Positions 1-14,447 of a stretch of DNA of 64,000 nt are shown here, one piece after another. A model generated the notes under the pieces. The model was not told where the DNA came from. It worked only from the letters and a program-made list of their open reading frames with translations, and searched no databases. The position numbers were made by a program, and so were the translations under genes. Source of the DNA: Puffinus mauretanicus (lineage: Eukaryota; Chordata; Aves; Procellariiformes; Procellariidae); the NCBI GenBank assembly GCA_023333565.1, contig JAJKFH010002438.1:806001-870000 (forward strand), given 5' to 3'. Every line of letters starts with the position of its first letter. Within the stretch, counting starts at the first letter, position 1.

Positions 1-3000
1 ATTTATCTCCTGTATACATCTAGATTTTTTTTTTTATGTGTGTCAAGCACTCCTGGAGCCTGGATGGGCTTTCTCTGGCAGAACATTTGGAACAGACAGG
101 GAATCTAAATAAACAAGTAAATCCTCACTGTGATGATGAAGGATTACATGTTTCTTTCCATCTTACTTTGTAGTATTTTCAACAACAGAAAGTAGGGAAG
201 GGAGCCTGCTTTGATGATTAACATTTCATTTGCTTTGGAAACCCCCAGCAGCCAAAAAACATGACCAGTCAACATAAACACGGCAACTGCTTTCAGTCCC
301 CATAAGCTCTTGTTTCTCGTGCGAAAGCACTGCAGGGCTTTGCTAAAAGGCAAATGCTTGCCCCGACCGTCCTCTCACTAGGGCTCTTTTCTAACTGCAT
401 GCTAGGGAGACTGGGAGCTCACAGATAGAGGGCCAGAAATTGCACTGAAGAGGAGGGAATTTGGTTTTGATCACAGCTCATTCCAAGTGCTATTTGAAAA
501 CAGCCAGCACCTCTTGGCTTTTGTGTTTGCCAAACCCTTGCAAAACTTCAAGCAGAGCACTTCTTGAATTGAAATCCCTGCAAAGGAGAGCACTGAGTTA
601 GGAAAAGATGTTTGTTGGGAAGACAGGAGGTGGAAACTCTACTTCATGAGGGATTTCTTGCATTTTCCATTGATGCAGTGATAGGCATGGCATATGACAG
701 AGTCCAATGCAGAGGAAGAAACAATTCATGCAGTTGAAGCTTGAGGTTGTGTGAACCCAATCGTGTCTCATCTGTCTAGGCCAGCTGGTGGGGGAACGAT
801 GTCTGACAGCAGACATCAGAGATGGCATTAGCTTCATCCCAGAGGCAGTCCCAAACCTTTTGAGGTTGGTCCTCCGTCGGCAGAGGTAGTCCAGCTCTAC
901 AGAGCCGCTCAGAAACTTCTCAAACACCATCAAAAAGCTAGCCAGCTCATTTGCTTATGCTGTTCCTCTTCTAGGTCCTCACTCTCCAGTCTGAAACCCA
1001 TGGTTTAGTGCTTAAATTATCTGGAGATATCCAGAAAGATCACTGGAACAACACAATTATAAAAAACTGAGGTACTGTCAGGCATGCAGAGCTTTGCTTA
1101 CCAACAGGGCAGGCGATAGGAAGAGCCCAGCTTGATAATTGGATGCCTGCCTGCAATCGCAGGACTATCAGCCAAAAAATAAACTCTTTTCTCCTTCTGC
1201 ATGGGGAAAAATAACAAGGTGGGGTTCTCACATTCTCATCAGCTGGTTGCAACAGCATTTTTCACAGAGCTCTGAAGTGGGGATGATGTTTAAATGCGAG
1301 TGCTGTCCTACCCTTGCTGTTACTGCTAGGGCTGCAATTCACAGGGGTGCAACCAAGTTATTTTTAAACTGGTGCTGAGAACGGTGTAACTGGGACAGCT
1401 AGGAGCTCAGCACAGCCTGTATAACTAACCCAGCTGCTGAACAAATAGGTGAGAGGGTAACCAGCCCTCGGTCCATGTTGCTACTTGAATACTTCTTGTT
1501 TACAGCCAGATGAGGTATCCCTGCATTGCACAGTCGTTCCTGTGGAGCATATCTACAGACAGGAATTTCACACCCCATTTTGTCTGGTTTCATGCACCCA
1601 TAAATGTGCACACTTTACTTGATGACCATCGAGACCAGACCTTAGTCCGAAGGCATTGCTAAAAGCTAGAGAACTGGATTTTGTTTCTGGGAACGGCCTG
1701 AGCTCCCGTTCCCCACCACAGCTTGCCATGGCAGGTACACCGGAGAAGGTAGGTTGGGGTTTTTTTATGCAATATTTAATGGATAATGAAATCTCCATCC
1801 AGCAAGGTAAGTCACTGAAGACCCAGTTCCACTTGGTGCCACTGAAGGAAAGGATGGAAAAGGATGGATAGCTGACAACTATTCCCACAAGGTATCAACA
1901 GCAGACAGTTAAGCAACAGCTCTGAAATGCCGCACTTAGATGGCATACATGCCCACAGACCTGGGAAATGGAAAGAAAGACCAGGAAATGGCTCCTCAGG
2001 AAAACCTATGGGTTACTTTTCTAGGTTTCCTTCAAAAGTTACATTCTCTAGTGACCCACAGTTCAGAAGACTTGTTTGTTCTGGAGATCTCTGTCTGCAT
2101 GTCTGCTTGTTCCACAGTTCTGCCAGCAAGGCATCCTCAGCAGTTGTTAAACTCGAGTCCAGAGCAGTACCAGGAGATGTAACAAGAAAGGTAGCACAAG
2201 AAGAACCATACAGTTCTTTAGGATTTGTCCCAGACAGCCTACAGCTGTGAAACTACAAATTAAATATGTTTGAGTATTTGTCTGAAACATCCTGTCACAA
2301 ATATACCCAGTTTCAAGTTTCACCACATCTAGATGATTTACAAAATGTGTCCATCTGCCAAACAAATCAGCACTGTAACAAATCAAACTGATTTTCTGAG
2401 TGTTACATTACAGGCATGCGAGCCCTTTACCAAACACCCTGAATTGACGTATATATACATTTGTCGGATTGACAGACACATACATCTGCCTTCTATAAGC
2501 TTCATTAGAATGGGACAGTGGCTAGGAAACGCCCCAGGGATAAAGGTGCAATGGTAGTGTTCATCCACCACAAATTGCCCATAAATGGCTGAAGTGAGCG
2601 TTACAGAGCTCAAGTCACTCAGAACCCAGCAGTGGCACCCAGGTCTTGCCCTTCATTTACCAAACGGAGAGAAGTTGAGTTCTAGTAGTTACTCGCGCAT
2701 GCTCCCTATGGGCAGCACAGCTAAAAAGCACTGGAGCCCCACTGCCAAAAAGTCTTTCATTTCAGGTCTCCTAAAAATATCTTTCACATCAGATGGTATT
2801 TTGAGACATTTAGATATAGGGTGTCATCAGACAAGATGATTGTAGGAATGTCTTTAAATGTGTGACAGTAAGACCTGATGTCTGCATGGACATGATGTAT
2901 TTTTAGAAGAACTGGACATGGGTCACTTTGGTTTCTTACCCTCAAATTTTCCTCCTGGCCCGCACTGCTAACTGGAGCAGTGTCTAGCTGGGATACTCCT

Positions 3001-6000
3001 TCAGCATCCCAGATCCAGCATCGTCCCACCACGACCTCTTGGGAGTGTCCGATGGAAGAAATGAGAGCATCTCTCTCTGGAAATACATCCCCAGCACTGC
3101 GGGTTGGGAAGCACAGCTCCTGCTCTGCGGCAGAGCCTCCTCCGCACTGCACCCCAGTGAGCTCACCACATCCCCGCACCGCCCTCCTCTCACCCTTCCC
3201 TGCTATAAATCTGCTTCGCAGAAAAGGTAAAAACTGTCCATTTGCTGCACATGGACTTGCTGCTTTGTGCTTTACCGCTGTTCAAGTCATATAAGACACG
3301 AAGTGCATACCTTCAGCTCTATTTGTCTCAGCACAGCGATAATTCATGCACTCTCTCTTAAGGGGCTCAGGAGCCAAACACAGCTCTTTATTTTTCTTTA
3401 ATTCCACTAGGATTTATTTCCCCAGCCCCTTCTGTGCTCTTAGCAAGAGGAAGGGCTCTGTGCCCTGGGGAAGCTGATAAGGACACAGCTCACTCAGACA
3501 ATCTTCAGCTCTCCTGGCCAGGGAGGTCCCCTTTGAGCCCTGCCTTGCCGTGGCCACATTTCAGACCCTGAGCATCACTTTCTCCTTTTGTTCAGCCCCT
3601 TTGGGCAGGCTACGTGGGAGCGAGCATGTTGGATAGAAAGATGGATGGTGCGGCAAAGGATAGCAGGAGGGGTCTGGCAGCGGAGGGTATTGGGTTTGGG
3701 ATTGAGTGACTTAACCTCCAGTTACTGGGACTTTTTAGCCAAGACTAACACTCCTGCTGAAGTGTGGAAAAGCCCCTGTCAGCACTGATAAACCATCGTG
3801 TTGGGTGAAGTGGTGGGTGCATGGCAGTGCTGGGTTAAACCACCTCTGCTTGCTGCAAGACCGCACCTTTCAGAGGTACCAAATCGGGGTCCCGAGATCC
3901 AGCATCTCTGGCATTAACGGGGACAAGCTGGGATTTCACCCTAGGACTTCATATGAATCCCCAAGATACATAAGACCTGGATGGAGAAAGAAATGATGGC
4001 GGCTGTTCTTATCTTACTTATCTTACTGAACGCTGGGTCAGCATTTGCTGTGGGAGGTTCGTGGCACAAGTCTCCAGTTCATTTGAAACATTACAGATGG
4101 GGACTTCACTGGGGTATGAAGCCCTGCCTGCAGGGAGCCTCTGCCAGGCTACGCCCACCCCACGGTGTCTTGGCACTGTGAGCGGTGCTTTTCTCCCCCA
4201 TTTCACTGCTCACTAAAAGCAGATTTTCACTTTAAACTCCTAAGACGCAAGCAGTCAAGGCAAGTCGTCTCACCTTTCCCAACCATCATCGGAGAGGAAT
4301 GGGCACATCCAAGGGCAGACTTCTTGCCTACCTTAGACACCTACCTCGGGTGGACCACTTTTGGGGACCCTTCTCCATTGCCTAGATAACTAGCTCAGAC
4401 TGAGATGGATCCACCCCGAATCCCATGAAATGACAGCTGGCATCACTGACTAGCTGGGGCAGGCTGCAAGGGCAGCACACAGATAGTTTTCTTGGAGTTT
4501 GGAGAACCTTGCCCTGGAAACGGACCCAAATCCATGTCCATGGGCAATCAGGAGTCTTTAAAAACAGCCTTGTTTGTTCCGAACTGCATCAAACAGCTGC
4601 TTGGTGGAAAACCACCTGAAGAATCGTTGGAGGGCCTGCCAGGGGCAGCTCTTGGATGGCGTCTTGGCAGGTCTCTTGGGTGATACTTGACCTTGACGTC
4701 CCCCTGAGCGGCTGAGAAGGGCCCATGTACCTGGAAAACGTGGGTGGTGTTTACAAGCTGTGACATAAGGCCCGGGTGCCAGCAGCTCCACCAAGACACC
4801 GACTCAGCAGAATGGATGGTTTACTCTCAGGGAAGAGTGTTTTTCATAAGGAAAAAAAAAAGCAACCTATTCTTTTTCTTCTGAAACTTTTTTTAAATAA
4901 TGATCTTAAGCTGAACAACAGATCTTTTAAAAAAGATACTTCCCTGTGATTAAGTACTTTGAAAAACCAGACCTTTCACTCTGGCAAGGTGTCTGAATTA
5001 CTGGTGGCTCTCATCTGCAGCGGGTGTTGCAGGCATCCATTTCAAAACCCTGCACTTTGCCTTCAAGCTCACAGACCTTGCACCCCTGCTCCCAGGCTGG
5101 CGTTGGTTTTAGAGGACACAGGGGGGGTTAGGAAGCACTTCAGGGCTGGTGAAAAGACTCTCAACCCTGGAGGTACCTGGAGAGAGGTCCCTGGTCCCAA
5201 AACCACGTGTAGAGCATGTCCCGGGGCATTGCTCTCCCCAGAGACTTTGACACTGAAGCCTGAGACGCTGCTGAGGGGCAGGATGCAAAGATAGCAGGTG
5301 ACAGTCGCACCCAGTCCCCTCTGCCAAGATTGGGGATAGAGGTGGAAATGTGTCTCCACGGTACTTGGATTGGTCACTGTCAGTACCCGGGAAGGGATCA
5401 ACACCTTATTCCCGATACTTGCAAAGGAAACCACACTACTCAAGAAGACAGGAAAGGGAAAAAAAAAGGTGTAGGTTATGAGCCAGGCTGCCTACCACAG
5501 GCACCTCACTTGTGCCAAACGAGCAGATAAGTCAGTCCCGACAGTAAATCCCTAAATTGCCTGCCCAGGCAGTGGGAGACAGAAGGTCTCCAGGAAGAAA
5601 AAAATAAATCAAGAGGGCAGGACCTCACTCTGGGGCATCTCCAAGTCCCTTTCCTCTCCTTGCTGACCATGCAGGCAGCACAGCGTGGGCGAGGGAGGCA
5701 CAGCGAGAGCCAGCCGGCTGCTTTTCCCAGTCGCTCCAAGGCAGAAGGGCTCCGCTCTCGCCTTGTTTCCTTTGAAAACGTTCCTCCGAGCGATTTGCCC
5801 AAGATGCCACAGGAATGCGGTGGTGGATCTGGGAGGGGAGCAGCAGCGAAGTCTCGCATCTAAGTGGTTTAGCAGGAGCAGCCGTCCTCCTCCTCGCCTG
5901 GCTGCAGCCGCCGAGGTTGGGCTCAGTGCTCAGCCCCACCAGACCCATACCTTGTGCTTTCCGCATTTCCAAGAGCTTCCCAGCCTTTGGCACTGCTCCC

Positions 6001-8571
6001 GGCTCGAGATTGGGCAATGCACACCCACTGAGATGGGTCAGGGCTGGGGGCAAGCGGAGGGTCTTACAGCCATCCCAGGGGTTCAGCCCCCCAGGGAGGG
6101 GTGGTGCCACCCTGCCAGCCTCTTTGCTGAGACCCATGTCACCCCTCTCTGATTCCCACCATCAAAAATATTCAGGGTGGCCGGTGAAATAACGAACCGT
6201 GGGGTGGCACGCGCCTCCATAGCGTGCAAAAGCAGAGGCAGCAGCCAGGACACTGCTCCTGGCTCTCCACCCCTGTTACGGGGGATGTGCAGAGCTCGTT
6301 GCAAGGACAGACAGCTCGTAGGCTTTGTAACGCAGCTATTTGCAAGATATAAATTGCAAATACAACCCAAGGCAATGCAGCGTCTGCTCTGGTTCCTTCT
6401 AGGTACCATGCACGGGTGGTAGATATTCCTGGGACACCTCTGTCCTGTTCCCAGAGAGTACACGGTGCAGGCATGGATTAAGCTGCTTACTTATAGGTAA
6501 AAGACACTGAATATTAAAGTGCATTACCCAGCTTAACTATGTTGAGCTTAAAGGAAAATGTTTTGAGTAAGGAAAAAAAAAATCTTTTCTCTGTTGCTAG
6601 AAGCAGTTTAGGTGCTGAGAACAAAGAGGTTTTTAAATCTATCTCACAAGACAGGCTGCTTCATAGATTTCTGCATTTTGCTCTGCCTGAATTCTGAAAA
6701 TGACTGAGTTACTGAGTTACTGCTTTTTCCTTTTTTTTTTCTTTCATTTCTGTCTCAGAGGTAGGGTTGCAGTTTCAGCTGGGCTTCAAAAGTCTCTGTA
6801 AGAGACTTGTACTATAACTTGTACAGAAACTTTCCATTTCCACAGCTACCAAACTTTCCAAAACTTGTTATCCACTTTAATTTCCAACTCAGCTTTTTCC
6901 CACCTAGTATTATTATTATCACAATAAAACTAATTAGGTCTGATATGTCTAAAACTACTTTGCTAATATACCTTACCTCAAGTGTATTGTTCTCTGACTG
7001 AAAGTTGCTGTTTGACCGCATCTCCATCTAAACTTGTTTTACTTGGCTTGTATTTCAATAGGATTAGGTCACCATTCCCCCCACACAAACACACAGCGAA
7101 TTAATTAAATACCAAGGAAGGGATAAAACCAGCAAGACTCAGAAACAGAGTGTACCGTGTCCTTCCCTCTCACTGATGGGAACGCAGGGAAGTGAGAAAC
7201 TGCTGATCAGAGCAGCACGGCATCTTACGCTTCGCTCCTATTTATTGAAATGTTGGTGTTGATTTTTGAATGAGCTGAGTTCTACCTTGTGTTACAACAG
7301 CTCCTAGAAGCTTCATTTAATGTAATGGTCCTGTTAAATAGACAGCACGCACCCTATAGCAGGGCAGCAGTGAAGGAAGTACAATATATTCAAATACAAC
7401 ATCCCCAGATGCAGCTGAAGCCAAGAACCAGCATCGGCTGGTAAGGAAACATATTTACCTTAACCAATATTAATTTGCATGAGAACAATATTAGTTTAAA
7501 CCAGGGTTATGCCTGGTTTGGGGTCTTTACTTTAAGTATGGTTTACTTCAGCCTAATGTATTACAACTCGTAGGAGTTCCCTGGGGGTCCTAACAGAGGT
7601 GATTGATGCTCCGGTGTGGCCGGTGCTGTATGGATGTCTGCAAGCTGAGGTTTAGATTAAACATAGCTGTTAGGAGTACCAAATAACAGGTGGGAGATGT
7701 GGGCTGTGGGAAGATGCACATAGAAACAGTGAAACAAGGTTAATTAAGAGCTTAATGAATTCAAAGCCTCCTCTGGGTAAGGCAATGCCAAACCTCTGTG
7801 TACCCCCCGGCAGGTTCAGAGCGCAAACGCTCAGTGCCGCATCCTCTCTGCTGGGAAGGGAAGGGAAGGACTGGGATCAGTAAATATATAATAAAATGTA
7901 TTTTATATATAATACGAAAAAACCTTCGCTTCCCTGTCACCTCTAAGTCAAAATGGGGAAAGAGAGAAGCAGAGCAAATCCCAGCAGGCCGTAGATGGGT
8001 ATTTGCAAATGGCCAGGGTGTGACTGCAATGCATTAAATGCTGCCTCTCAAGAAAGCACAGAAACAGGGACATTTACCGTAAGTGGAGTCCATGTCTCCT
8101 CCCCAGCAAATATATCATACCTAGGGGAAGTTTCATGCACAGAAGGAGAACCCGTGCTGAGAAAGGCAAATGTTTAAAGTTAAACAACGTCTATAAAAGT
8201 CATGTTCCTCTATAAATCCCTCCACTCTGGACGCCTTGGCTTCATACTTCACATAAGCTGCTGCAGCTCAGCTGCCTTTACAAACAGATAGGATTTCCTT
8301 GGCTGCAGGCTCGGCTGGAAGCCCTGAGCGTGTGCTGCTGCTGTGCACAGCTTCTGGATTTCAAAGAACAAATGCAGGTGCCCCGGGGCAACCTGCCGTC
8401 CTCCGGTGCCGCTGGGAAGCAGAGGTGTCCGCATCGCTCCTGAGCATCCGTAGGGACTGCTGGAGCTGTTCTACTTCATTTGTCAAGTCCCCTTGGGTGC
8501 AGGAAAGCAGGGGGAGTGCAAAGGGCATTTCTGTGCTCGGTGGGTCCCTTGGGGTAGTCTTTGCACAGACT

Positions 8572-8795
8572 AGTTACCCGTGCTTTCACCAGCTTTGTAT
8601 TGCGTCCCTTTAGCAATAGCAAGAGCCAGGATCCAGACAGTCCCGAAGAGGAGATGATTTGAATTGCCCCCCACCCCTCCTGCAGTAGCAATCACAGTAG
8701 CCACACCTGGCATCATCCACACAACCCTACAAAAATTGCCTAACATCATAGCAATAAAAAAAAAAAAGACAAAACATTAAAAAAAAACCACTCTG
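8572..8795. repeat. Unclassified 224-bp repeat, copy 1
   Basis: Nearly identical (about 96% by eye) to 10675-10896 in direct orientation, with about eight substitutions and A-run length differences. It runs from AGTTACC to CCACTCTG and includes two A-runs near its 3' end (after AGCAAT and after ACATT). Flanking sequence is unrelated to that of copy 2, so the duplicated unit is sharply bounded. No transposon family was recognised and no target-site duplication was seen. Confidence 0.9.
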
Positions 8796-9206
8796 CTTAA
8801 TGTATCTAACCTAGATGCTGGGTAGAAAACATTGGTTTTCTGGGCTTTTTCTACAGTCAATGGAGAGACAGAAATTCCTCTGGAGGATGAGTCAGAGAAA
8901 CTAATTTAGAGCAGGGAAGCAGGCACTAAACCAGAGTTGAGTAGTATGGAAACAACTCTGACACCGTGCTTACGCACACAGCCGGAGATGCCCCTGCCAT
9001 GGCAGGAGCAGGACAAGAGGCTCTAACGAAGCCTTTCCCTGCAAGCAATAAGGGAGCTGTGAAACCTTGAGGGAGATGACGGCAGTGCCATTGAAATCAG
9101 ACTGGAGGAAGCACAGGGGCTTGACAAAGGGCATCTGCATCTGCTCCCGAGCTGCTCTGCAAGCCCAGAGCACAGAGGAGACCTCAGCAAGAAGCTGTTT
9201 GCTGTG

Positions 9207-9328
9207 CCCCGCGCGAGCAGCCTCGGGAGGGACGACGGAGGAGGCGGCGATGAAGAAGCGCACGCACAGCAGAGGACGGGGCTCAGCCCTCATCCGAGCG
9301 TGCAAGTGCCACAGGTTGCCACGGCGGT
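9207..9328. promoter_or_regulatory. Isolated CpG-dense patch in intron 2
   Basis: About 15 CpG dinucleotides in 122 bp, in a neighbourhood where CpG is rare. No exon or repeat was recognised. Could be an intronic enhancer, alternative promoter, or a young GC-rich insertion. Confidence 0.4.
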
Positions 9329-10674
9329 GAAGTGGAAAAGATTCGGTGAGGTTGAAGAAGCAAAGACAAAGGGATGGAAAAACAAACATCTGCGATCTGC
9401 AGGCGCTCTCTGGCTAACGTCAGCATGCCGAGAAAGGAACCGAGGAGGCAAAATGCCTGAGAGACTAATCAGCAGCTCTGAATAACAAGCTCCAAGCACT
9501 AACATCTGGCTGACGGGAGCTCACTGCTACTCACAGATATTCCCGTCCCATCGGGCAGCTCAGAGCAGCCTGTCCACAACTCCGGCCGCTGCGTGGGCTG
9601 TAAATCCTGAAATGGCCCCAGACCACCCTGGATGCGATAAATGGGCAACAGGTTACTCTGAGCATGGCAGTGTTTGGCAAATAACCAGTCTTTGAGGTGC
9701 AGAGACGTGGTATTTAGGGGCCCACCCTCCTGCTTGCCTGTGCTCGAATGGCCTTAAGCATTTGGGCCATTAATGGCTGTTTCCATAGGAGTCAAAAGCT
9801 GCTGTTTCACTCTAGTACAATCCCTCAGATAAAGTCCTGTTCCTGAGCCAGTATTTCAATTCTCAGTAGAAATTTCAGATCAGGGAAATATAGGGCCATA
9901 TTCAAAAACTAACATATTTAATGGCCCAAGTCTCTCCTTGCTGCTTTGCTGTGCTTCAGATACACACAGAAGCACCAGAAACTCCCATCAGTGCTGCCCA
10001 ATTTATTGCCTTATACAGGGAAAAGCTTTTCACGCAGGACTGGTTACAATGCCTGCAGAAAATAAGGTCTTAAGGTAAGCGTGAGTCAGGTCTCCCCAAA
10101 CACACGAGCCTGGAGCACTCTTTCCAGCCTGATTTCAGGAGAAGGAGGATTGCAGCCACAGCTACATCAGACAAAATGCCCGCGGGGCTGACGGATGCCC
10201 TGCGGTGAACCCTTGCCTGCAAGCATCTGAATTATAGAGCACGCACTCCATTGCTGGTTAATGTCACAATGGTGGCTCTCAACTGTTTAATCCTAAATTA
10301 ATAATTGTGTTGGAGTGAGACGATTACATAGTAAGTGCCACACCACCGCACACGAACCCACGGCGATACGTCTGAGCTACAGTGCAATGACGCACTACTT
10401 TGGTTTTCAGCTCTTTTGTGAATAACTGCCCTGTGGTCTGCAAAATCTTGTAAAACCCTGCTGTCATGTGCACTTACCTGTAAAATTTGCTATTGTTCCT
10501 AGCCAAATACTTAGGGGCAGGTAGCAAATGTATTCCTGTAAGTCTGTGTTTACTATTTGTGTATGCGTCTGCAGATGAGGGCTTTAAATCTGATTATGAA
10601 AGTAATTTTCTCTAACAGTCCAAAATTCTTCTGTGGATATTCCTTTTTCTTTGCTCACATTTCTCTGACAGAGA

Positions 10675-10896
10675 AGTTACCTGTGCTTTCACCAGCTTTG
10701 TATTTTGTCCCTTTAGCAATAGCAAGAGCCAGGATCTAGACAGCCTCGAAGAGGAGATGATTTGAATTGCCCCCCACCCCTCCTGCAGTAGCAATCACAG
10801 TAGCCACACCTGGCATCATCCACACAACCCCACAAAAATTGCCTAACATCATAGCAATAAAAAAAAAAGACAAAACATTTAAAAAAAACCACTCTG
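10675..10896. repeat. Unclassified 222-bp repeat, copy 2
   Basis: Direct-repeat partner of 8572-8795. Several of the differences (CG in copy 1, TG or CT in copy 2) look like CpG decay. The start is preceded by 'acagag', weakly like 'acagac' before copy 1, so the true 5' edge could be about 7 bp further left in both. Confidence 0.9.
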
Positions 10897-11149
10897 AGGA
10901 AGCCAGGACCTGGGCTAGTCTAGTCTCTTAACTAGGACACTTTCCCTGTCTTTTGGCAATGGTAATTTTAGAAGAGCAAAATCACAATTATTTTGAGCTG
11001 CGTTATCTGAACAGCTTGTTCTCATTAAGCAACACGCGCACTTCACACCTAATCAAAGAGGGCAGATAAAATGAATGTCCTAATCACAGGGAGGGAACTG
11101 GATGTCTCCACTACAGAGAGGGCAATAACCAGTTAGGGGAAAAGCAGTC

Positions 11150-11245
11150 CCAGTGAGAACTAGTTTCACTGCGCTTCAATTCCCCATCTCCAAAAATGAG
11201 GATTACAGAACACCTGTGACTTACAGCGTTTTCTGAGCCATTATA
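11150..11245 (+). mobile_element. MIR-type SINE core fragment
   Basis: 'gcgcttcaattccccatctccaaaaatgaggatta' (11171-11205) matches the MIR core pattern (gcctcagtttccccatctgtaaaatggggata), followed by 'cttacagcgttttctgag' as in the usual cacagggttgttgtgag. Only the core is recognisable. Confidence 0.65.
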
Positions 11246-14200
11246 AACCAGAAAGGTCTATATTCAAAGTCTGGATAGTGTGGGGACAGGAACAATAGGG
11301 GAGCCAGGACCCGAGTTGCGATACTTCACTTTCATGCAGAATGGTCCCAGTGCTTCTCTGTGCAAATTCAGAGAGAGCCCAGAAACCACATTTTTCCATG
11401 AATGGTACTGCTAGGCATTGCCTACCACTGCAGCCTTGACTCCAGCCATCTGGAAGCCCATTTTCCAGTAAGGCTCCTGGATAAATTGCCCGGCACTGGA
11501 GCACATGACTGGTTGAGCTTTCAATAATTAGAGGTTTAGTTAATAAAAGTTTGTAATATAAAAGTTGCATCTCTGACCGTCACAGATTGAGGCATTTAAG
11601 TCTACATTATCCAAGAAGGGGAAAATTCTGGCTATGTGAATGCTTGGCTTAGATACGTGAGCCAAATCCATGGGATTTGGGATGTGTCGCATTCATGACA
11701 GACAGGAGGAATTTTCAAAGCTGGGAGGATCACAGATCCCACTCAAAATCATTGGACGCTTTTGGAAACCTCCCCACACGTCTAAATGATTTACTAAGAC
11801 CTTATAGGCTTTTCTGAAGGTAACGTGGTTAAATGTGCTGCAATCCTGAACCCTTATTCCCTCAAATTCTGAAGAATTTGCTGAAGAATGAGCTGTAGGT
11901 GATGTACGCAAGGCTTCAATCTCAGAATTTTATAACACTGGGAAAAGAGGGATCTCTGTGGCATTAAATAATGATTATTTTCTCCCTATTTTTAATGCTT
12001 ATTTGTAAATCCTGTTTGCCTGCAGAAGAAGGACAGATCTGCTCAACTGAATGAAAGTGGAGTTGTGCAAGTGCCTGGCAGATTGAAAAGGACTAAGAAA
12101 GACTGGACTGTTTCACCACCCACAAAAAACACCTTCTTTGGGGAGCTGGAGGGTGTCTCACCAGCTAAAACCCAGGTCATTTATTAATTGGTTAAACACA
12201 GTCAGGTCATTATCTGTCATCAAGATGGGACAACTGTGCCCGCTGCTTGGTGCATGATCGCTGACTTGGCAATGGGCATTGGGGAGGGCATGGACCCTTC
12301 TGCTCGGCTCCAGACATACCCAGTGGAAGATGCAGACAGGTAGGTGTTATAGTCTCAAGACCAAAGGTTTCAAGCATAACCACAGGGGCAATTTCCAGCA
12401 ACTGCCCTCATCGCGACACGGATTACGAAACCAACTGTTCTTTAGGCACCATTCACCAATGGGGACAAAACGGGTGCAAAGTTGGGCAACAACATGCCAA
12501 TGGTCACACCTCTTATTCTTCTGGACCTAACGGTCAATAAACCAGCAAAAAAGCCAGCAGAAGAATACACAAAGGGTTATTTTATAGGAAGGGAAGGAAA
12601 CATTTATTCTCACTCTTTGGCTAGGACAGAAATTAGTGGGAGTTTGAGCGAGTGTGGAAGAGCACAGCAAGAACATGGCACTAAGGCCCTGGAGGGGTTG
12701 GTAGAGACCCTTTCCTGCAGGTATTTGAGGCCTCTCTCCATCAACCAGATGTGATGTAGGGTTAATACATGTAAACTGCAACACAAGCTCAGCTGGAAAG
12801 ACTAGATGACCAATTTTTTTAATCTGATTCCCATCCGGACTGATCTCTCAGTTCTGCCTTGGTCTGTTTAATCCTGTTAATAAGTACATCACTGTCCTGG
12901 CATACAGCACCTACACTTCTCGTGGCAGCCCGTGTTACTGAAGGGTAATCAAACTGGTGATCTACATGGCTCCCTCAGGATATTTATGAGGCATTTCAAG
13001 TGAAGAAGCACAAGAAAACCCATAAAAAATTGCATCATTTCAAGTGTTTTTGCTTCCATATACTCCCCACCCTGGAGATCCTGCCACTTACTAACGTTTC
13101 TTTATTTAATCCCTTCCTAAAATAACCTTTTTCCATTGAGAAATTTGCAAGTGTTTGGGAGGGGGAGGAGTTGTTTGCTGTTTTGATGGAAGGAGAGAAA
13201 GTAAATTATTTCCTGGCTGAGATCTATGTGTCAAGTTTTAGCTTGCAGCCAGATTTTTTTAGCCAAGTTATAAAATCTGAAGATAATTCCAACTCTCCTC
13301 CTCAGTGACTTTTATGAAGTAATTCCTGATATGTGCCAAAATAAAAGGAGACTCCGCACCATGGAGGTTTTCAATGGAAATGAGGAGACCCACCCCTGCG
13401 CAGAAGGAAAGGGCAGGAACATACATCAGCCTAGGCAGAGCTGTCAGAAAGCAGAAACTCAGCCCCAGCTTGCTAAAAACGGGTGAACACGTTGATGAAC
13501 CTGCTTCTTAAATGCTTTGGATGCAAACTGAGAGCAGGGCAGAGGTTGCGCTTGACCGTGGATAAAATGAAGCTAGTTTTGCTTGAGACATCAGGCTTTC
13601 TGGAAACTTAAGAGCAAATGCCTCGATGTGATACCTTAAAGCTTCTCCTGATCTGCTGAGACTATTCAGTTCGATGCTGGTCAGCTGGAAGGTGTTATGG
13701 TCATGTCTTCCAGCAAAAGGACACAGAAATCCCTCACGAAGCCATGGGCAATGTTGTATTCCTCCATCCCTTCTGTCACATTTGCCATGCCAGAGCAGTG
13801 CAATGGCGATGGCCTGACCCATGCCTGAGCAGTATGGTGGCTGGAGCAGTTGTCCATGGACTGGCTCAAAGGGAAGAGCAAAGAGGCAGCAGAGATGAGT
13901 AACTGTGTGTGCCAGAAACCTACAGTGAGATTTGGGTGCCTGAAACTCAAGGTCTCGGGTGAGACACTGCAAAAAGGCTGGGGCTGTTGGCTACGTCCGC
14001 ATTAGCAAGTCAGTTGGAACGAGAGGAACATACCTGCACCCTGAAGCTCTAGATTTGTTTGGGGTGAGCAAATATACGGGGAAAGGGGATGAGAAGGTGT
14101 ATGAAGGACCAACCGTGGAACCCTTGTGTTCCTGTTAGGAGTTGGTGCACACCAGACAGGCACCTGGTTTGTGTTTCCCCCAGGAGGAATCTACTCGGTG

Positions 14201-14447
14201 TGCGCCAAAACCTCTTTGTGAACCGAACCAACATTTGCCAAGCAAAACTACGTGTCTCCTACTCTCCAGGCTCGTTCCCTGTCATGAAGGAGATTGCACT
14301 GATTTGACACGTCTTCTTGTTGACAAACCCAGGATGGCTGCTATTCCCGTAGATGTTTTCCCTGAGCTCCGTGGCTTGGGAAAACTTCAAACAGTAGCCC
14401 TCGCAGCCTGCAATGCAACCGGTTTCACACTTGCTTCCCACCCTTAC

